Positions 17,895 through 25,340 of a stretch of DNA of 64,000 nt are shown piece by piece. The stretch comes from Balneola sp. EhC07 (GTDB lineage: Bacteria > Bacteroidota > Rhodothermia > Balneolales > Balneolaceae). Under the pieces are notes generated by a model that saw only the letters and a program-made list of their open reading frames with translations, was not told the origin of the DNA and did not search any database. How positions within the stretch are numbered: the first letter of the stretch is position 1; every line of letters starts with the position of its first letter. Location of the stretch: assembly GCF_001650905.1 (NCBI RefSeq), contig NZ_LXYG01000008.1:1-64000 (forward strand), given 5' to 3'. Made by a program: the position numbers and the translations under genes.

Positions 17895-19970
17895 TTAAAT
17901 AAGATCGATATCTAATTTATTCTTTCTTTTCACTAAAGTTAGTATGGTATATTCGGCAACTAAAACGTCTTCCTGATTTTTTACTTCTACATCCCAATAC
18001 ACTACTCCAAAAGGGAATAGGTCCATTTCCCGTTGTTGGCGAACTGTTTTTCGCTTTACAATGAGTTTTGTTTGGATGGTATCTCCGGGAGCAACAGGAG
18101 CCAGAAAAGCCAGATTTTCTAATCCATAATTAAGTAATACAGGCCCTTCATCAGGATGAACAAACTGTCCGGCTGCTGCGGAAAGCACAAAATATCCATG
18201 AGCAACAATTTTACCAAACAAAGATCGGGAAGCAGCATCAGGATCTGTATGTGCATAGAAATGATCACCGGAAAGATTCGCAAAATCCTCAACATCCTGA
18301 TCTTTAACCTTTCGAACATCAGAAAGCAAAGACTGTCCCACTTCCAATTCCTCGAAGTACATTTGGAATGGATGCTTAGGCGCTTCCTTTGTTTCCGCTC
18401 CTTTAATGTGTTGCTTAACTATGTTCATTAATGTAGTAGGTGAACCTTGTAGAGCTATTCTCTGCATGTTGTGAAGCACAGCTCTGGCTCCACCAAGTTC
18501 TTCTCCACCTCCCGCTCTTCCGGGACCACCATGAACCATATGTGGCATCGGGGAACCATGTCCCGTTGACTCGCCTGCAGAATCTTTGTTGATGACCATA
18601 AAACGACCGTGATAAGGAGCGCATCCTAAAGTTATTTTTGCTGCAATATCATCATCCGCAGTAAAAAGAGAAGCCACTAAAGAACCATCAGATTTATTGG
18701 CAAGCTGAATAGCTTCTTCGGTAGAATCATAAGGCATAATGGTTGTCATTGGTCCGAAAGCTTCAACTTCATGTACTTTATCAACTTTCATCGGTTGATG
18801 ACAAACCAAAATTTTCGGGCTAGTGAAAGCACCTTCATGAGTTCCGTTAGAAAAAATAGAATCTGTCACGTCTTCAAGCACTGCAAGTTGTTCATCAAAT
18901 CTCTGAGATTGAAGACTGGAAGCCAAAGGTCCCATTCTGGTATCCTTATCTGTAGGATCGCCTATGGTTGTTTTTGAAAGAAAATTCTTTAATGCTTCGG
19001 ATACATCTTCAAGTCGTTCTCTTGGAACAATAGTCCGACGAATGGCGGTACATTTTTGACCTGTTTTCACAGTCATTTCCATGCCGACTTCCTTAATGAA
19101 AAGATTGAATTCTTCCATATCAGGAGTAACATCAGGACCAAGAATAGAAGCGTTCAATGAATCGGCTTCCATATTAAACTGAATAGAATTAGCTACAATA
19201 TTGGGATGCGATTTTAACTTCTTACCCGTAGTAGCCGATCCGGTAAAAGAAACAGAATCCTGACTGTTCAGGTGATCCAGAAGATCTCCGGGTTTATCTG
19301 CAGCTATGAACTGTACACTTCCTTCAGGAAGGATTTCAGACTCAATAATATCTTTAAAGACTTCATAAGCCAAGTATGATCCAACCGGTGAAGGTTTTAT
19401 GATACAAGGTTGCCCCGCCATAATTGCCGGCGCTAATTTTTCAACCATTCCCCAAACCGGGAAATTGAATGCATTGATATGAATGGCGATTCCATGCTTT
19501 GGAACGCAAATATGTTGCCCAACAAACGTTCCGCCTCTGGAAAGACGTTCAGTTCCTCCTTCAACGTGGAAGGGAAGGTCGGAAAGTTCACGTCTTGCTT
19601 TGCTAGAAAGTACAAACATAGATCCATATCCGCCTTCAATATCTATCCAGGAATCTTTACGGGTAGCTCCGGTATGAGAAGAAAGTTTGTAATGTTTTTC
19701 CTTCCTTTCCATCAAATAAGCAGCAAGAAACTTAATTTTAAAGGCACGCTCGTGGATGGTGAGTTTGCGAAGGGCAGGTCCACCAACATTTCGTCCATAT
19801 TCCAGTGCAGATTGATAATCGATATCAGCTTCGACTAATTGAGCAACCGGTTTTTCGTTAATAGCACTGATAAGATCAGTTTCTGATCCTTTTGATAGCC
19901 ACTTTCCTTGAATATAACTTTGTACTTTTAGCTCGCTACTCGTTTCTTGATTCTGGTTATCAGTTTCCAT
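17895..19970 (-). CDS. paaZ: Bifunctional oxepin-CoA hydrolase / 3-oxo-5,6-dehydrosuberyl-CoA semialdehyde dehydrogenase
   Basis: Opens the oxepin-CoA ring and oxidises the resulting aldehyde in phenylacetate degradation. Residues about 15-530 are an aldehyde dehydrogenase domain with TGSATTGKKL, the general-base region FNMEADSLN and the nucleophile motif GQKCTAIRR. Residues about 540-690 are a MaoC-type hydratase (GDHFYAHTDPDAA, KIVAHGYFVLS). At 691 aa it matches E. coli PaaZ. The first dozen residues are low complexity, and codons for NQETSSEL coincide with the left arm of the inverted repeat around the next upstream gene. The N-terminus may therefore have been reshaped by that element. Confidence 0.93.
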   Translation of the reverse strand: METDNQNQETSSELKVQSYIQGKWLSKGSETDLISAINEKPVAQLVEADIDYQSALEYGRNVGGPALRKLTIHERAFKIKFLAAYLMERKEKHYKLSSHTGATRKDSWIDIEGGYGSMFVLSSKARRELSDLPFHVEGGTERLSRGGTFVGQHICVPKHGIAIHINAFNFPVWGMVEKLAPAIMAGQPCIIKPSPVGSYLAYEVFKDIIESEILPEGSVQFIAADKPGDLLDHLNSQDSVSFTGSATTGKKLKSHPNIVANSIQFNMEADSLNASILGPDVTPDMEEFNLFIKEVGMEMTVKTGQKCTAIRRTIVPRERLEDVSEALKNFLSKTTIGDPTDKDTRMGPLASSLQSQRFDEQLAVLEDVTDSIFSNGTHEGAFTSPKILVCHQPMKVDKVHEVEAFGPMTTIMPYDSTEEAIQLANKSDGSLVASLFTADDDIAAKITLGCAPYHGRFMVINKDSAGESTGHGSPMPHMVHGGPGRAGGGEELGGARAVLHNMQRIALQGSPTTLMNIVKQHIKGAETKEAPKHPFQMYFEELEVGQSLLSDVRKVKDQDVEDFANLSGDHFYAHTDPDAASRSLFGKIVAHGYFVLSAAAGQFVHPDEGPVLLNYGLENLAFLAPVAPGDTIQTKLIVKRKTVRQQREMDLFPFGVVYWDVEVKNQEDVLVAEYTILTLVKRKNKLDIDLI

Positions 19971-20369
19971 AATTATTATTGTGTTCTTTCTACCGATTGG
20001 ATGAAGAGGTTCAATTTTTTCCCAAGTTTATCATTTAATTCTATCAGTTCAAGATAAAGTTCTTTGCTCTTTAATGATTGAGTTTCATATAGCGAGTCAA
20101 GATGATCTCTAGTCTCATCGTTAGACGCGAGAGCAAAAATTAAGAATCGAATATATTCCCTTTTATAACTTCTTCTACCATATCCTTCAACAATATTCGA
20201 GCGCATCGATTTTGAAGATCTTCTTATTTGACTTCCGGTTTCATAAAGCTCAAATCTTGGAAGTTTTAAACTCATAAAATGAATTTTATTTGATTGCTCC
20301 TTTGCAAGTTGCCAGATCTCTGAATTACGGTAGCTCATTATTATATTTCTAAGTTAAAAGAAACGAGTA
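19937..20369 (-). mobile_element. IVS-like element 1: inverted repeats around a four-helix-bundle gene
   Basis: TACTCGTTTCTT (19937-19948) and AAGAAACGAGTA (20358-20369) are perfectly complementary and enclose the 120-aa gene. The right arm is followed by further related words (CCAGTTACGAG). The left arm lies inside the first codons of paaZ. The arrangement, complementary ends with an S23-like reading frame in the loop, is that of 23S rRNA intervening sequences. Mobility is inferred. Confidence 0.5.
19976..20338 (-). CDS. Four-helix-bundle protein, S23/IVP family (copy 1)
   Basis: The family is named after the protein encoded in 23S rRNA intervening sequences and also includes the Avd accessory protein of diversity-generating retroelements; a biochemical role is known only for Avd. 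The N-terminus starts with the helix [15 protein letters not shown]. The family signature lies at residues about 38-55, [20 protein letters not shown], followed by a conserved Y-x-R-F-L-x-F-A-L-A helix. At 120 aa it is full length. It stands between paaZ (5 bp) and the tandem unknown family, enclosed by 12-bp inverted repeats. It has no evident link to phenylacetate chemistry. Confidence 0.8.
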   Translation of the reverse strand: MSYRNSEIWQLAKEQSNKIHFMSLKLPRFELYETGSQIRRSSKSMRSNIVEGYGRRSYKREYIRFLIFALASNDETRDHLDSLYETQSLKSKELYLELIELNDKLGKKLNLFIQSVERTQ

Positions 20370-20374
20370 ACCAG

Positions 20375-20818
20375 TTACGAGTTTTTTTGGCCGAGTCTTT
20401 TTGGGTGATCATCCGCTTCCTGCAGTTCATCGAATGCATGTTGAAAGGTCGACATCAATTCCATGTATTTTTTTGAATTCTTTACGTCATCTTGCAAATT
20501 TCGAGACTTCAAGCTTTCATTTTCAGACGACTTAATAAACCTCCAAAACTCAAATTGCACTGTTTCACCTTCATATTCCAGATAGATATTGCCTGTTTCA
20601 TCAACTGATTTATAGAAAAAATTAGCTTTGCCAAAACCACCGCTCATTTGTTCAGTAGCAGACATATACTTGTACAAATCTTTCGATTTGGCATTCAGAT
20701 AACCCAATGCCTTTGCAATATTCCAGCAAAAGATCTTATCACCCTCTCGCCAGTGTAATATTTCAGGATACCAAGTATGAGGTGGTTTCCCTTTTTTGTC
20801 GTTCTTGAAAAAACTCAT
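20375..20818 (-). CDS. Unknown protein, tandem family member 1
   Basis: Not recognised. One of four adjacent paralogues (20375-22058). It shares the N-terminal block FFKNDKKGKPPHTWYPEILH followed by WREGD, a central beta-rich part ending in QFEFWRFIK, and a C-terminal helix YMELMSTFQHAFDELQEAD. No signal peptide and no transmembrane segment, so it is predicted to be cytoplasmic. It is the longest of the four (147 aa), with an insertion around residues 40-62. Its ATG overlaps the stop of member 2 (TAATG), so translation is probably coupled. Position between paaY and paaZ implies co-transcription with the phenylacetate genes, but the motifs give no enzymatic hint. Confidence 0.8.
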   Translation of the reverse strand: MSFFKNDKKGKPPHTWYPEILHWREGDKIFCWNIAKALGYLNAKSKDLYKYMSATEQMSGGFGKANFFYKSVDETGNIYLEYEGETVQFEFWRFIKSSENESLKSRNLQDDVKNSKKYMELMSTFQHAFDELQEADDHPKRLGQKNS

Positions 20819-21237
20819 TATTTCAAACGTTTAGGATTGTCAGATTCTTCCAACTCATTATATGCATTTTGGAAATTTTTCATTAGCTCCATGTAACCTT
20901 CTGAGTCTTGTTGTTTTTGTTCAACCAATCTGCTTTTAAGAGTTTCATTGGTTGATACTTTAATAAATCTCCAAAATTCAAATTGTACAAGATGATCATC
21001 AGGATCAGTTAAGTAGATACTCCCGTCCTTATTAATTGATTTATATATAAACCGTACTTTGCCGATCACCTCATTTGGTTTCATATATTTAAGAATATCC
21101 TCTGTTTTCGCATTTTTATAACCAAAAGCTCTCGAGATATTTCTGCAGTAAATTGTATCACCTTCTTGCCAGTGCAAAATCGCAGGATACCATGTGTGAG
21201 GAGGTTTATTTTTTTTATCGTTCTTAAAAAATCCCAT
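20818..21237 (-). CDS. Unknown protein, tandem family member 2
   Basis: A 139-aa paralogue of its neighbours. The N-terminal block (GFFKNDKKNKPPHTWYPAIL) is nearly identical to member 1, HWQEGD replaces HWREGD, and QFEFWRFIK is retained. The C-terminal helix reads YMELMKNFQNAYNELEESD. It shares the strongest similarity with member 1 in the middle region (both have GY-NAK near residue 39 and a tail ending in PKRL), which suggests the most recent duplication produced this pair. TAATG overlaps link it to members 1 and 3. Function unknown. Confidence 0.8.
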   Translation of the reverse strand: MGFFKNDKKNKPPHTWYPAILHWQEGDTIYCRNISRAFGYKNAKTEDILKYMKPNEVIGKVRFIYKSINKDGSIYLTDPDDHLVQFEFWRFIKVSTNETLKSRLVEQKQQDSEGYMELMKNFQNAYNELEESDNPKRLK

Positions 21238-21659
21238 TAGTCCAACAGTTTTTTAGCTTTATCCGATTGGGAAAGTTCATCGTATGCATTCTGAAAATTT
21301 TTCATCAATTCCATATAATTTTCAGTTCCTTTTAGGCGATCCTGAACCATTCTGTTAGCCAAGCTCTCATTTTTTGATTTTTTTATAAATCGATAGAATT
21401 CGAATTCGAGCAAATTCTCTTTTTCATCTTTCACAAAAATTTTCCCTTCAGAATTCACTCCAACAAATGTAAAGTGAGCTTTAGCAAAACCACCCCCTTC
21501 AGGAGTATACCGGTGAACCACAGCCCAAGATTGTTTATTGTTACCAAGTGCAGACATCACATTCCAGCAATAAATAGAATCGCCTTCTCTCCAATGTAAA
21601 ATATCAGGATACCAGATATGCGGAGGCTTTCCTTTTTTCTCGTTTTTAAAAAATCCCAT
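21237..21659 (-). CDS. Unknown protein, tandem family member 3
   Basis: A 140-aa paralogue. The block GFFKNEKKGKPPHIWYPDIL, then HWREGD, opens it; EFEFYRFIK and YMELMKNFQNAYDELSQSD close it. The middle (about residues 38-75) is the least conserved part and contains a Gly-rich segment, PEGGGFAKAHF, also hinted at in member 1 (SGGFGKANF). The stop of member 4 is followed directly by this gene's ATG (TAAATG). No catalytic residue pattern is evident; invariant His, Trp, Glu and Asp of the HWxEGD motif could be functional. Confidence 0.8.
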   Translation of the reverse strand: MGFFKNEKKGKPPHIWYPDILHWREGDSIYCWNVMSALGNNKQSWAVVHRYTPEGGGFAKAHFTFVGVNSEGKIFVKDEKENLLEFEFYRFIKKSKNESLANRMVQDRLKGTENYMELMKNFQNAYDELSQSDKAKKLLD

Positions 21660-22058
21660 TTATTCTAATAATTTTGGGTTGTCTGATTCCTGAAGTTCGG
21701 TATATGCTTTTTGAAACGACTCAATTAATTCCATGTAATTATTAGATTCTTTAATCTCTAATGAAATTATACGATTCTGGAAACTTATATTTTTAGCAGT
21801 TTTTATAAACTTTCGGAACTCATACTTATTCAGATTTCCTGATTCTTTTTCTTCAATAATAATATAACCTTCGGAAGACAGGCTCTTATAAAAACCGTGC
21901 TTCTTATTTTTATCTTCGTATGTATCAATATCAATTTCAAAAGGACCGTTTAGAACAACATTCATGTATACTAACTCATCACCTTCTCTCCAGTGCAAAA
22001 CATCAGGATGAAGTTTATGAGGGGGTAAGTTTTTCTTACTTCTTTTAAAAAATCCCAT
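21660..22058 (-). CDS. Unknown protein, tandem family member 4 (first translated, most divergent)
   Basis: At 132 aa it is the shortest and most diverged copy and the first in transcription order. It keeps GFFKRSKKNLPPH and LHWREGD, but the following region is replaced by an acidic and lysine-rich stretch (about 40-60) and the FEFWRFIK core reads YEFRKFIK. The C-terminal helix YMELIESFQKAYTELQESD is conserved. The retained ends and divergent middle suggest a common scaffold with a variable central part. A GTGATTAG-type inverted repeat separates it from paaY. Confidence 0.78.
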   Translation of the reverse strand: MGFFKRSKKNLPPHKLHPDVLHWREGDELVYMNVVLNGPFEIDIDTYEDKNKKHGFYKSLSSEGYIIIEEKESGNLNKYEFRKFIKTAKNISFQNRIISLEIKESNNYMELIESFQKAYTELQESDNPKLLE

Positions 22059-22072
22059 GTGTTCTGCTGATG

Positions 22073-22144
22073 GTGATTAGTTATTGGTTTTATGGACAGA
22101 GTAGAAAATAACGTAAAGCAACGACTCTCCAAATAACGAATCAC
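22073..22144. repeat. Gene-less inverted-repeat pair between the tandem family and paaY
   Basis: GTGATTAGTTATTGG (22073-22087) pairs with CCAAATAACGAATCAC (22129-22144) with one mismatch and one bulge; the loop is about 41 bp. The right arm ends 2 bp before the stop codon of paaY. It could act as a weak processing or stability hairpin. Confidence 0.6.
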
Positions 22145-22146
22145 TA

Positions 22147-22746
22147 TTAACCGCCTTTCGATTTGCCCCAAGTCTCATAGTCAGAGTCCTGATCTTTTCT
22201 ATTCTCAGGAACTTCTCTTAACGGCTCACATTCATTCAAAGTTTCATGTAGCTCCTTTGGTAATCTTTGATACCAACCGGTTCCCTCTGTTTTCCATTTC
22301 AGCATTTCATCAGAAACATCTTTCACTATTTTAGCAGGATTCCCAACTACCACTTTACGATTCGGAATATCCATTCCTTCTTTGATAAATGTCAAAGCAC
22401 CTACAATACAGCCGGAACCAATTTTCACATTATCCATGATTACAGCATTCATTCCGATCAAACAGTTCTTACCAAGATGCGAACCATGAATTATTGCCCC
22501 GTGCCCAACATGTGAGCCTTCTTCCAGAGTAACTGTAACTCCCGGAAACATATGAATGGTACAATTTTCTTGAACATTGCAGCCATCTTTAATTACGATC
22601 TTTCCCCAATCACCTCGAATTGCTGCCCCGGGACCGATATACACATTCTTGCCGATGATCACATTTCCTGTCACCGCAGCAAGAGGGTGGATGTAAGCAC
22701 TTTCGTGAATTACAGGTTTATAGTTTTTGTATTCGTAGATCGCCAT
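22147..22746 (-). CDS. paaY: PaaY-like hexapeptide-repeat thioesterase
   Basis: Left-handed beta-helix protein of the gamma-carbonic-anhydrase fold; PaaY is a thioesterase that rescues trapped CoA adducts in the phenylacetate pathway. Hexapeptide repeats run from about residue 15 to 135 (for example AAVTGNVIIGKNVYIGPGAA). Metal-site histidines occur in ENCTIHMFPG, SHVGHGAIIHGSHLG. The C-terminal tail is helical. At 199 aa it matches PaaY (about 196). It is placed between paaJ and the unknown tandem family, with an IVS-like element on its upstream side. Confidence 0.85.
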   Translation of the reverse strand: MAIYEYKNYKPVIHESAYIHPLAAVTGNVIIGKNVYIGPGAAIRGDWGKIVIKDGCNVQENCTIHMFPGVTVTLEEGSHVGHGAIIHGSHLGKNCLIGMNAVIMDNVKIGSGCIVGALTFIKEGMDIPNRKVVVGNPAKIVKDVSDEMLKWKTEGTGWYQRLPKELHETLNECEPLREVPENRKDQDSDYETWGKSKGG

Positions 22747-22758
22747 TCGGCTTGGTGT

Positions 22759-23188
22759 TTAAGAGATTAAGTTATTGAGTGATTAAGTGGATTTCTTTGC
22801 TTTTTTAAGATACTGAACATATCCATTTAATATTTTTAGGCATTCAAGAACTTGATCATTCAAATCTTGAAATTGCTCAGCGGTAATATAGCCTTCATCT
22901 TTAGCGCACATTAGATGTTCAAGAGTTTCATATAGTGAGCCGCGCGCTATTCTACAAAACTGAATGTTTTCTTGATAATGAAAACGACCAAACCCTTCCG
23001 CTATATTAGCGGGAATTGATCTTGAAGATCTGACAATCTGATCCTTCAATCTAAATTTTTCATCAGCTGGAAATGATTTTACTAATTCAGAAATAGCAAT
23101 TCGTAATTGCCGTGCTGATTTCCAAGATTCTAATTCAGATAGTTTATACATGGTAGAAACTCAATAACTCAATAGCATAATCTCTTAA
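22759..23188 (-). mobile_element. IVS-like element 2: 30-bp inverted repeats around a four-helix-bundle gene
   Basis: The arms 22759-22788 and 23159-23188 are complementary at 26 of 30 positions. The innermost 11 bases of the left arm's outer end, TTAAGAGATTA, are a perfect match. The left arm overlaps the stop codon of the enclosed gene and the right arm abuts the stop codon of paaJ exactly. The arm sequence is unrelated to that of elements 1 and 3, except for a shared 7- to 8-base rhythm such as GTTATTGAGT. Confidence 0.6.
22783..23151 (-). CDS. Four-helix-bundle protein, S23/IVP family (copy 2)
   Basis: A 122-aa full-length member. It opens with LSELESWKSARQLRIAISEL, the helix with conserved Trp, then FPADEKFRLKDQIVRSSRSI and PANIAEGFGR, the family signature (about residues 28-56), then the FCRIARGSLYETLEHL helix. 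It lies between paaY and paaJ within a 30-bp inverted-repeat pair. Compared with copies 3 and 4 it is clearly diverged, so the copies were not all made by one recent amplification. Function is unknown; nucleic-acid association is inferred from relatives such as Avd. Confidence 0.82.
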   Translation of the reverse strand: MYKLSELESWKSARQLRIAISELVKSFPADEKFRLKDQIVRSSRSIPANIAEGFGRFHYQENIQFCRIARGSLYETLEHLMCAKDEGYITAEQFQDLNDQVLECLKILNGYVQYLKKAKKST

Positions 23189-24406
23189 TTAACTTGCCTT
23201 CTCCAAAACAACAGCAAATCCCTGTCCAACTCCTACACACAAAGTACAAAGTGCGTATTTGTTATCAGAATTTTCATGTAGTTCGATGGTAGCCGTTTGA
23301 AGTAATCTTTGTCCGGTCATTCCTAATGGATGTCCAATTGCAATTGCGCCACCGTTGGGATTTAGTCTTGAATCATTGTCTTCCAGTCCAAGTTTTCTGG
23401 TTACTCCAAGAGATTGTCCGGCGAAAGCTTCATTCAGCTCAATGATATCCATATCGTCTAAGGAAAGTCCGGCGCGTTTCAAAGCTTTTTGAGAAGCTTC
23501 CACTGGCCCTAGTCCCATAATTCTCGGTTCTATTCCGGAAACGGCAGAAGCAACAATTCTGGCTTTTGGTTTAAATCCATATTTCTCAACAGCAGATCCA
23601 GAAGCGATCAATAAAGCTCCGGCTCCATCATTCAAGCCCGAAGCATTTCCTGCAGTTACTGATCCATCTTTTCTAAATGCAGGTTTAAGCTTTCCAAGAA
23701 TTTCAGCAGTTGTATCCGGACGCATAAACTCATCATGTTCAAAAACGATCGGGTCGCCTTTTCTTTGTGGGATTTCGACTTTTACAATTTCTTTAGCCAA
23801 ACGACCTGAATCTCTTGCGGTTCCTGCCTTTTGCTGACTCCATGCCGCAAATTTATCCTGATCTTCCCGGGATATCTTATGCATTTCAACTACATTTTCA
23901 GCAGTCATTCCCATGCCGTCTGTTCCATGCATTTCATGCATTTTTGGATTTACAAATCTCCATCCGAAAGTAGAATCATGCATTTCAGTTGTTCCTGAAT
24001 ATGGAGAACTTCCTTTTCCGAGGACAATCGGTCCACGAGTCATATGTTCTACACCTCCGGTGATGAAAACATCACCTTCACCGGCTTTTATTGCATGAAA
24101 AGCACGAATTGTTGCACTCATTCCTGATGCGCATAAACGATTCACGGTTTCGCCCGGAACTGATACCGGAAGTCCTGCAAGTAAAGCAGCCATTCGGGCA
24201 ACATTTCTGTTGTCCTCTCCGGCTTGGTTTGCACAACCCAGGATTACATCTTCAATTGAAGCCGGATCTAATTCGGGATTTCTCTTCAAAAGTTCTTTAA
24301 TAGGGATCGCTGCAAGATCATCCGCTCTGATAGAAGAGAGAGAGCCTTTCAACTTTCCAATTGGAGTTCTGATTCCGTCGATAATAAAAGCTTCGCTTTT
24401 GGACAT
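23189..24406 (-). CDS. paaJ: Acetyl-CoA acyltransferase (3-oxoadipyl-CoA / 3-oxo-5,6-dehydrosuberyl-CoA thiolase)
   Basis: Thiolase that cleaves the beta-keto intermediates of phenylacetate degradation to acetyl-CoA and succinyl-CoA. NRLCASGMSA (about residues 86-95) contains the nucleophilic Cys. NEAFAGQ lies near 324, GGAIAIGHPLGMTG near 354-367 with the catalytic His, and CTLCVGVGQG near 387 with the second Cys. At 405 aa it has normal length for PaaJ/PcaF. Neighbours on both sides are IVS-like elements, so its spacers are occupied by hairpins rather than conventional signals. Distinguishing it from a general beta-oxidation thiolase rests on the cluster. Confidence 0.88.
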   Translation of the reverse strand: MSKSEAFIIDGIRTPIGKLKGSLSSIRADDLAAIPIKELLKRNPELDPASIEDVILGCANQAGEDNRNVARMAALLAGLPVSVPGETVNRLCASGMSATIRAFHAIKAGEGDVFITGGVEHMTRGPIVLGKGSSPYSGTTEMHDSTFGWRFVNPKMHEMHGTDGMGMTAENVVEMHKISREDQDKFAAWSQQKAGTARDSGRLAKEIVKVEIPQRKGDPIVFEHDEFMRPDTTAEILGKLKPAFRKDGSVTAGNASGLNDGAGALLIASGSAVEKYGFKPKARIVASAVSGIEPRIMGLGPVEASQKALKRAGLSLDDMDIIELNEAFAGQSLGVTRKLGLEDNDSRLNPNGGAIAIGHPLGMTGQRLLQTATIELHENSDNKYALCTLCVGVGQGFAVVLEKAS

Positions 24407-24407
24407 G

Positions 24408-24851
24408 AGATGGTAGTATTGAGTATTTAGAAATTAGTTTTCATCACCTAGTTCAAACTGTTAGACAGAGAGTAGATCATTTTTTGAATTTCATTAATTG
24501 ATTCAGATAAAACAGGCAATGAGTCTGGATTTAAAAATCCTAAATTTTTTGAGATGATAAGTTGAGTTTCGAGTTCAGAACATGACCCATATGCATAGTT
24601 TAGAAATAGTTTGAATTCTTTTTTTGATTTTCTTCCAGCTCCTTCTGCAATATTTGAGCCTATAGAAACAACGCTTCTTCTAATTTGAGAAGTTATTCCA
24701 AATTTCTCTTCAGGTGGAAAATTCTTGGTAGAATTATAAACTTCAGTAGCCAATTCTACAGATTTTTGCCAAACTTTTAATTCTTTAAACTGATGCATAA
24801 AAATACTCTTACTTTCGATACTTAAAATCTAACTACTGAATACTAACATCT
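24408..24851 (-). mobile_element. IVS-like element 3: 24-bp inverted repeats around a four-helix-bundle gene
   Basis: The arms 24408-24431 and 24828-24851 match at 21 of 24 positions (core words TAGTATT and TTAGA). The left arm begins one base upstream of the paaJ start codon, so it probably covers its ribosome-binding region. The right arm overlaps the paaI stop codon. Insertion exactly between stop and start of adjacent operon genes is the same as for element 2. Confidence 0.6.
24448..24798 (-). CDS. Four-helix-bundle protein, S23/IVP family (copy 3)
   Basis: A 116-aa member: HQFKELKVWQKSVELATEVY, then FPPEEKFGITSQIRRS and SIGSNIAEGAGR, the signature, then FLNYAYGSCSELETQLIISK. It resembles copy 4 (58224) most, sharing the order F-EL/DLK-W-Q, EEK-G-TSQ and an ELQTQ/ELETQ helix. 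Intact reading frame and conserved signature suggest selection on the protein. It lies between paaJ and paaI within a 24-bp inverted-repeat pair. The biochemical role is not known. Confidence 0.82.
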   Translation of the reverse strand: MHQFKELKVWQKSVELATEVYNSTKNFPPEEKFGITSQIRRSVVSIGSNIAEGAGRKSKKEFKLFLNYAYGSCSELETQLIISKNLGFLNPDSLPVLSESINEIQKMIYSLSNSLN

Positions 24852-25257
24852 AATGTCTGCCAGTCCTATAAACCGTGCCTCTAAAATCGGCCACAAGATC
24901 ATCATTCTGATTCACAACTTTGATCTTATATACACCGATGGTTCTTCCGTTTTGAATTTCTTCTGTTTCGGCAATTAGTGTATCACCTACTTCTACTTTT
25001 TTAGTGTAGTTGATATTATTTTCCAGGGCGACAGATACAGATCCTCTGGAGTTGGATGCAAAAGCTAGAGCGCTGTCAGCTAAAGAGAATGTAATTCCGC
25101 CATGACAAATCCCAAATCCATTGCACATTTCCTGGCGGATCTCCATGGATAATTTCACATATCCAGGTTCTGATTCCAATATCTCAATTTCCATCCACCG
25201 TGAAAAGGCATCTTTTTCCATCATGGATTGAATAATATTTTTGTAGTCTTTGCTCAT
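24850..25257 (-). CDS. paaI: Phenylacetyl-CoA-pathway hotdog thioesterase
   Basis: Hydrolyses hydroxyphenylacetyl-CoA or other dead-end CoA esters. Hotdog fold of 135 aa with the signature NGFGICHGGITFSLADSALA (about residues 45-64), whose HGG and Asp are the active-site elements of PaaI. Strands end in VADFRGTVYRTGRH. It follows paaH after a 77-bp spacer filled by a gene-less inverted repeat. The stop codon lies inside the right arm of IVS-like element 3. Confidence 0.88.
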   Translation of the reverse strand: MSKDYKNIIQSMMEKDAFSRWMEIEILESEPGYVKLSMEIRQEMCNGFGICHGGITFSLADSALAFASNSRGSVSVALENNINYTKKVEVGDTLIAETEEIQNGRTIGVYKIKVVNQNDDLVADFRGTVYRTGRH

Positions 25258-25272
25258 ATTGTTGTTAGCTGT

Positions 25273-25340
25273 CAGTAATCAGGAGTTCAGAATTCAGCAG
25301 AGTTCTACTCATATTCTGAACTCCTGAATTCTGATTACTG
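25273..25340. repeat. Gene-less inverted-repeat pair between paaI and paaH
   Basis: CAGTAATCAG (25273-25282) pairs with CTGATTACTG (25331-25340), and GGAGTTCAGAA (25282-25292) pairs with TTCTGAACTCC (25314-25324). The two word pairs cannot all pair in one nested order without internal loops because intervening words are duplicated. The right arm overlaps the paaH stop codon. Confidence 0.65.

Noticed and set aside
19976-20338. Diversity-generating retroelement (the S23 family includes Avd)
   Set aside because: No reverse transcriptase, template repeat or variable protein lies near any of the four copies.
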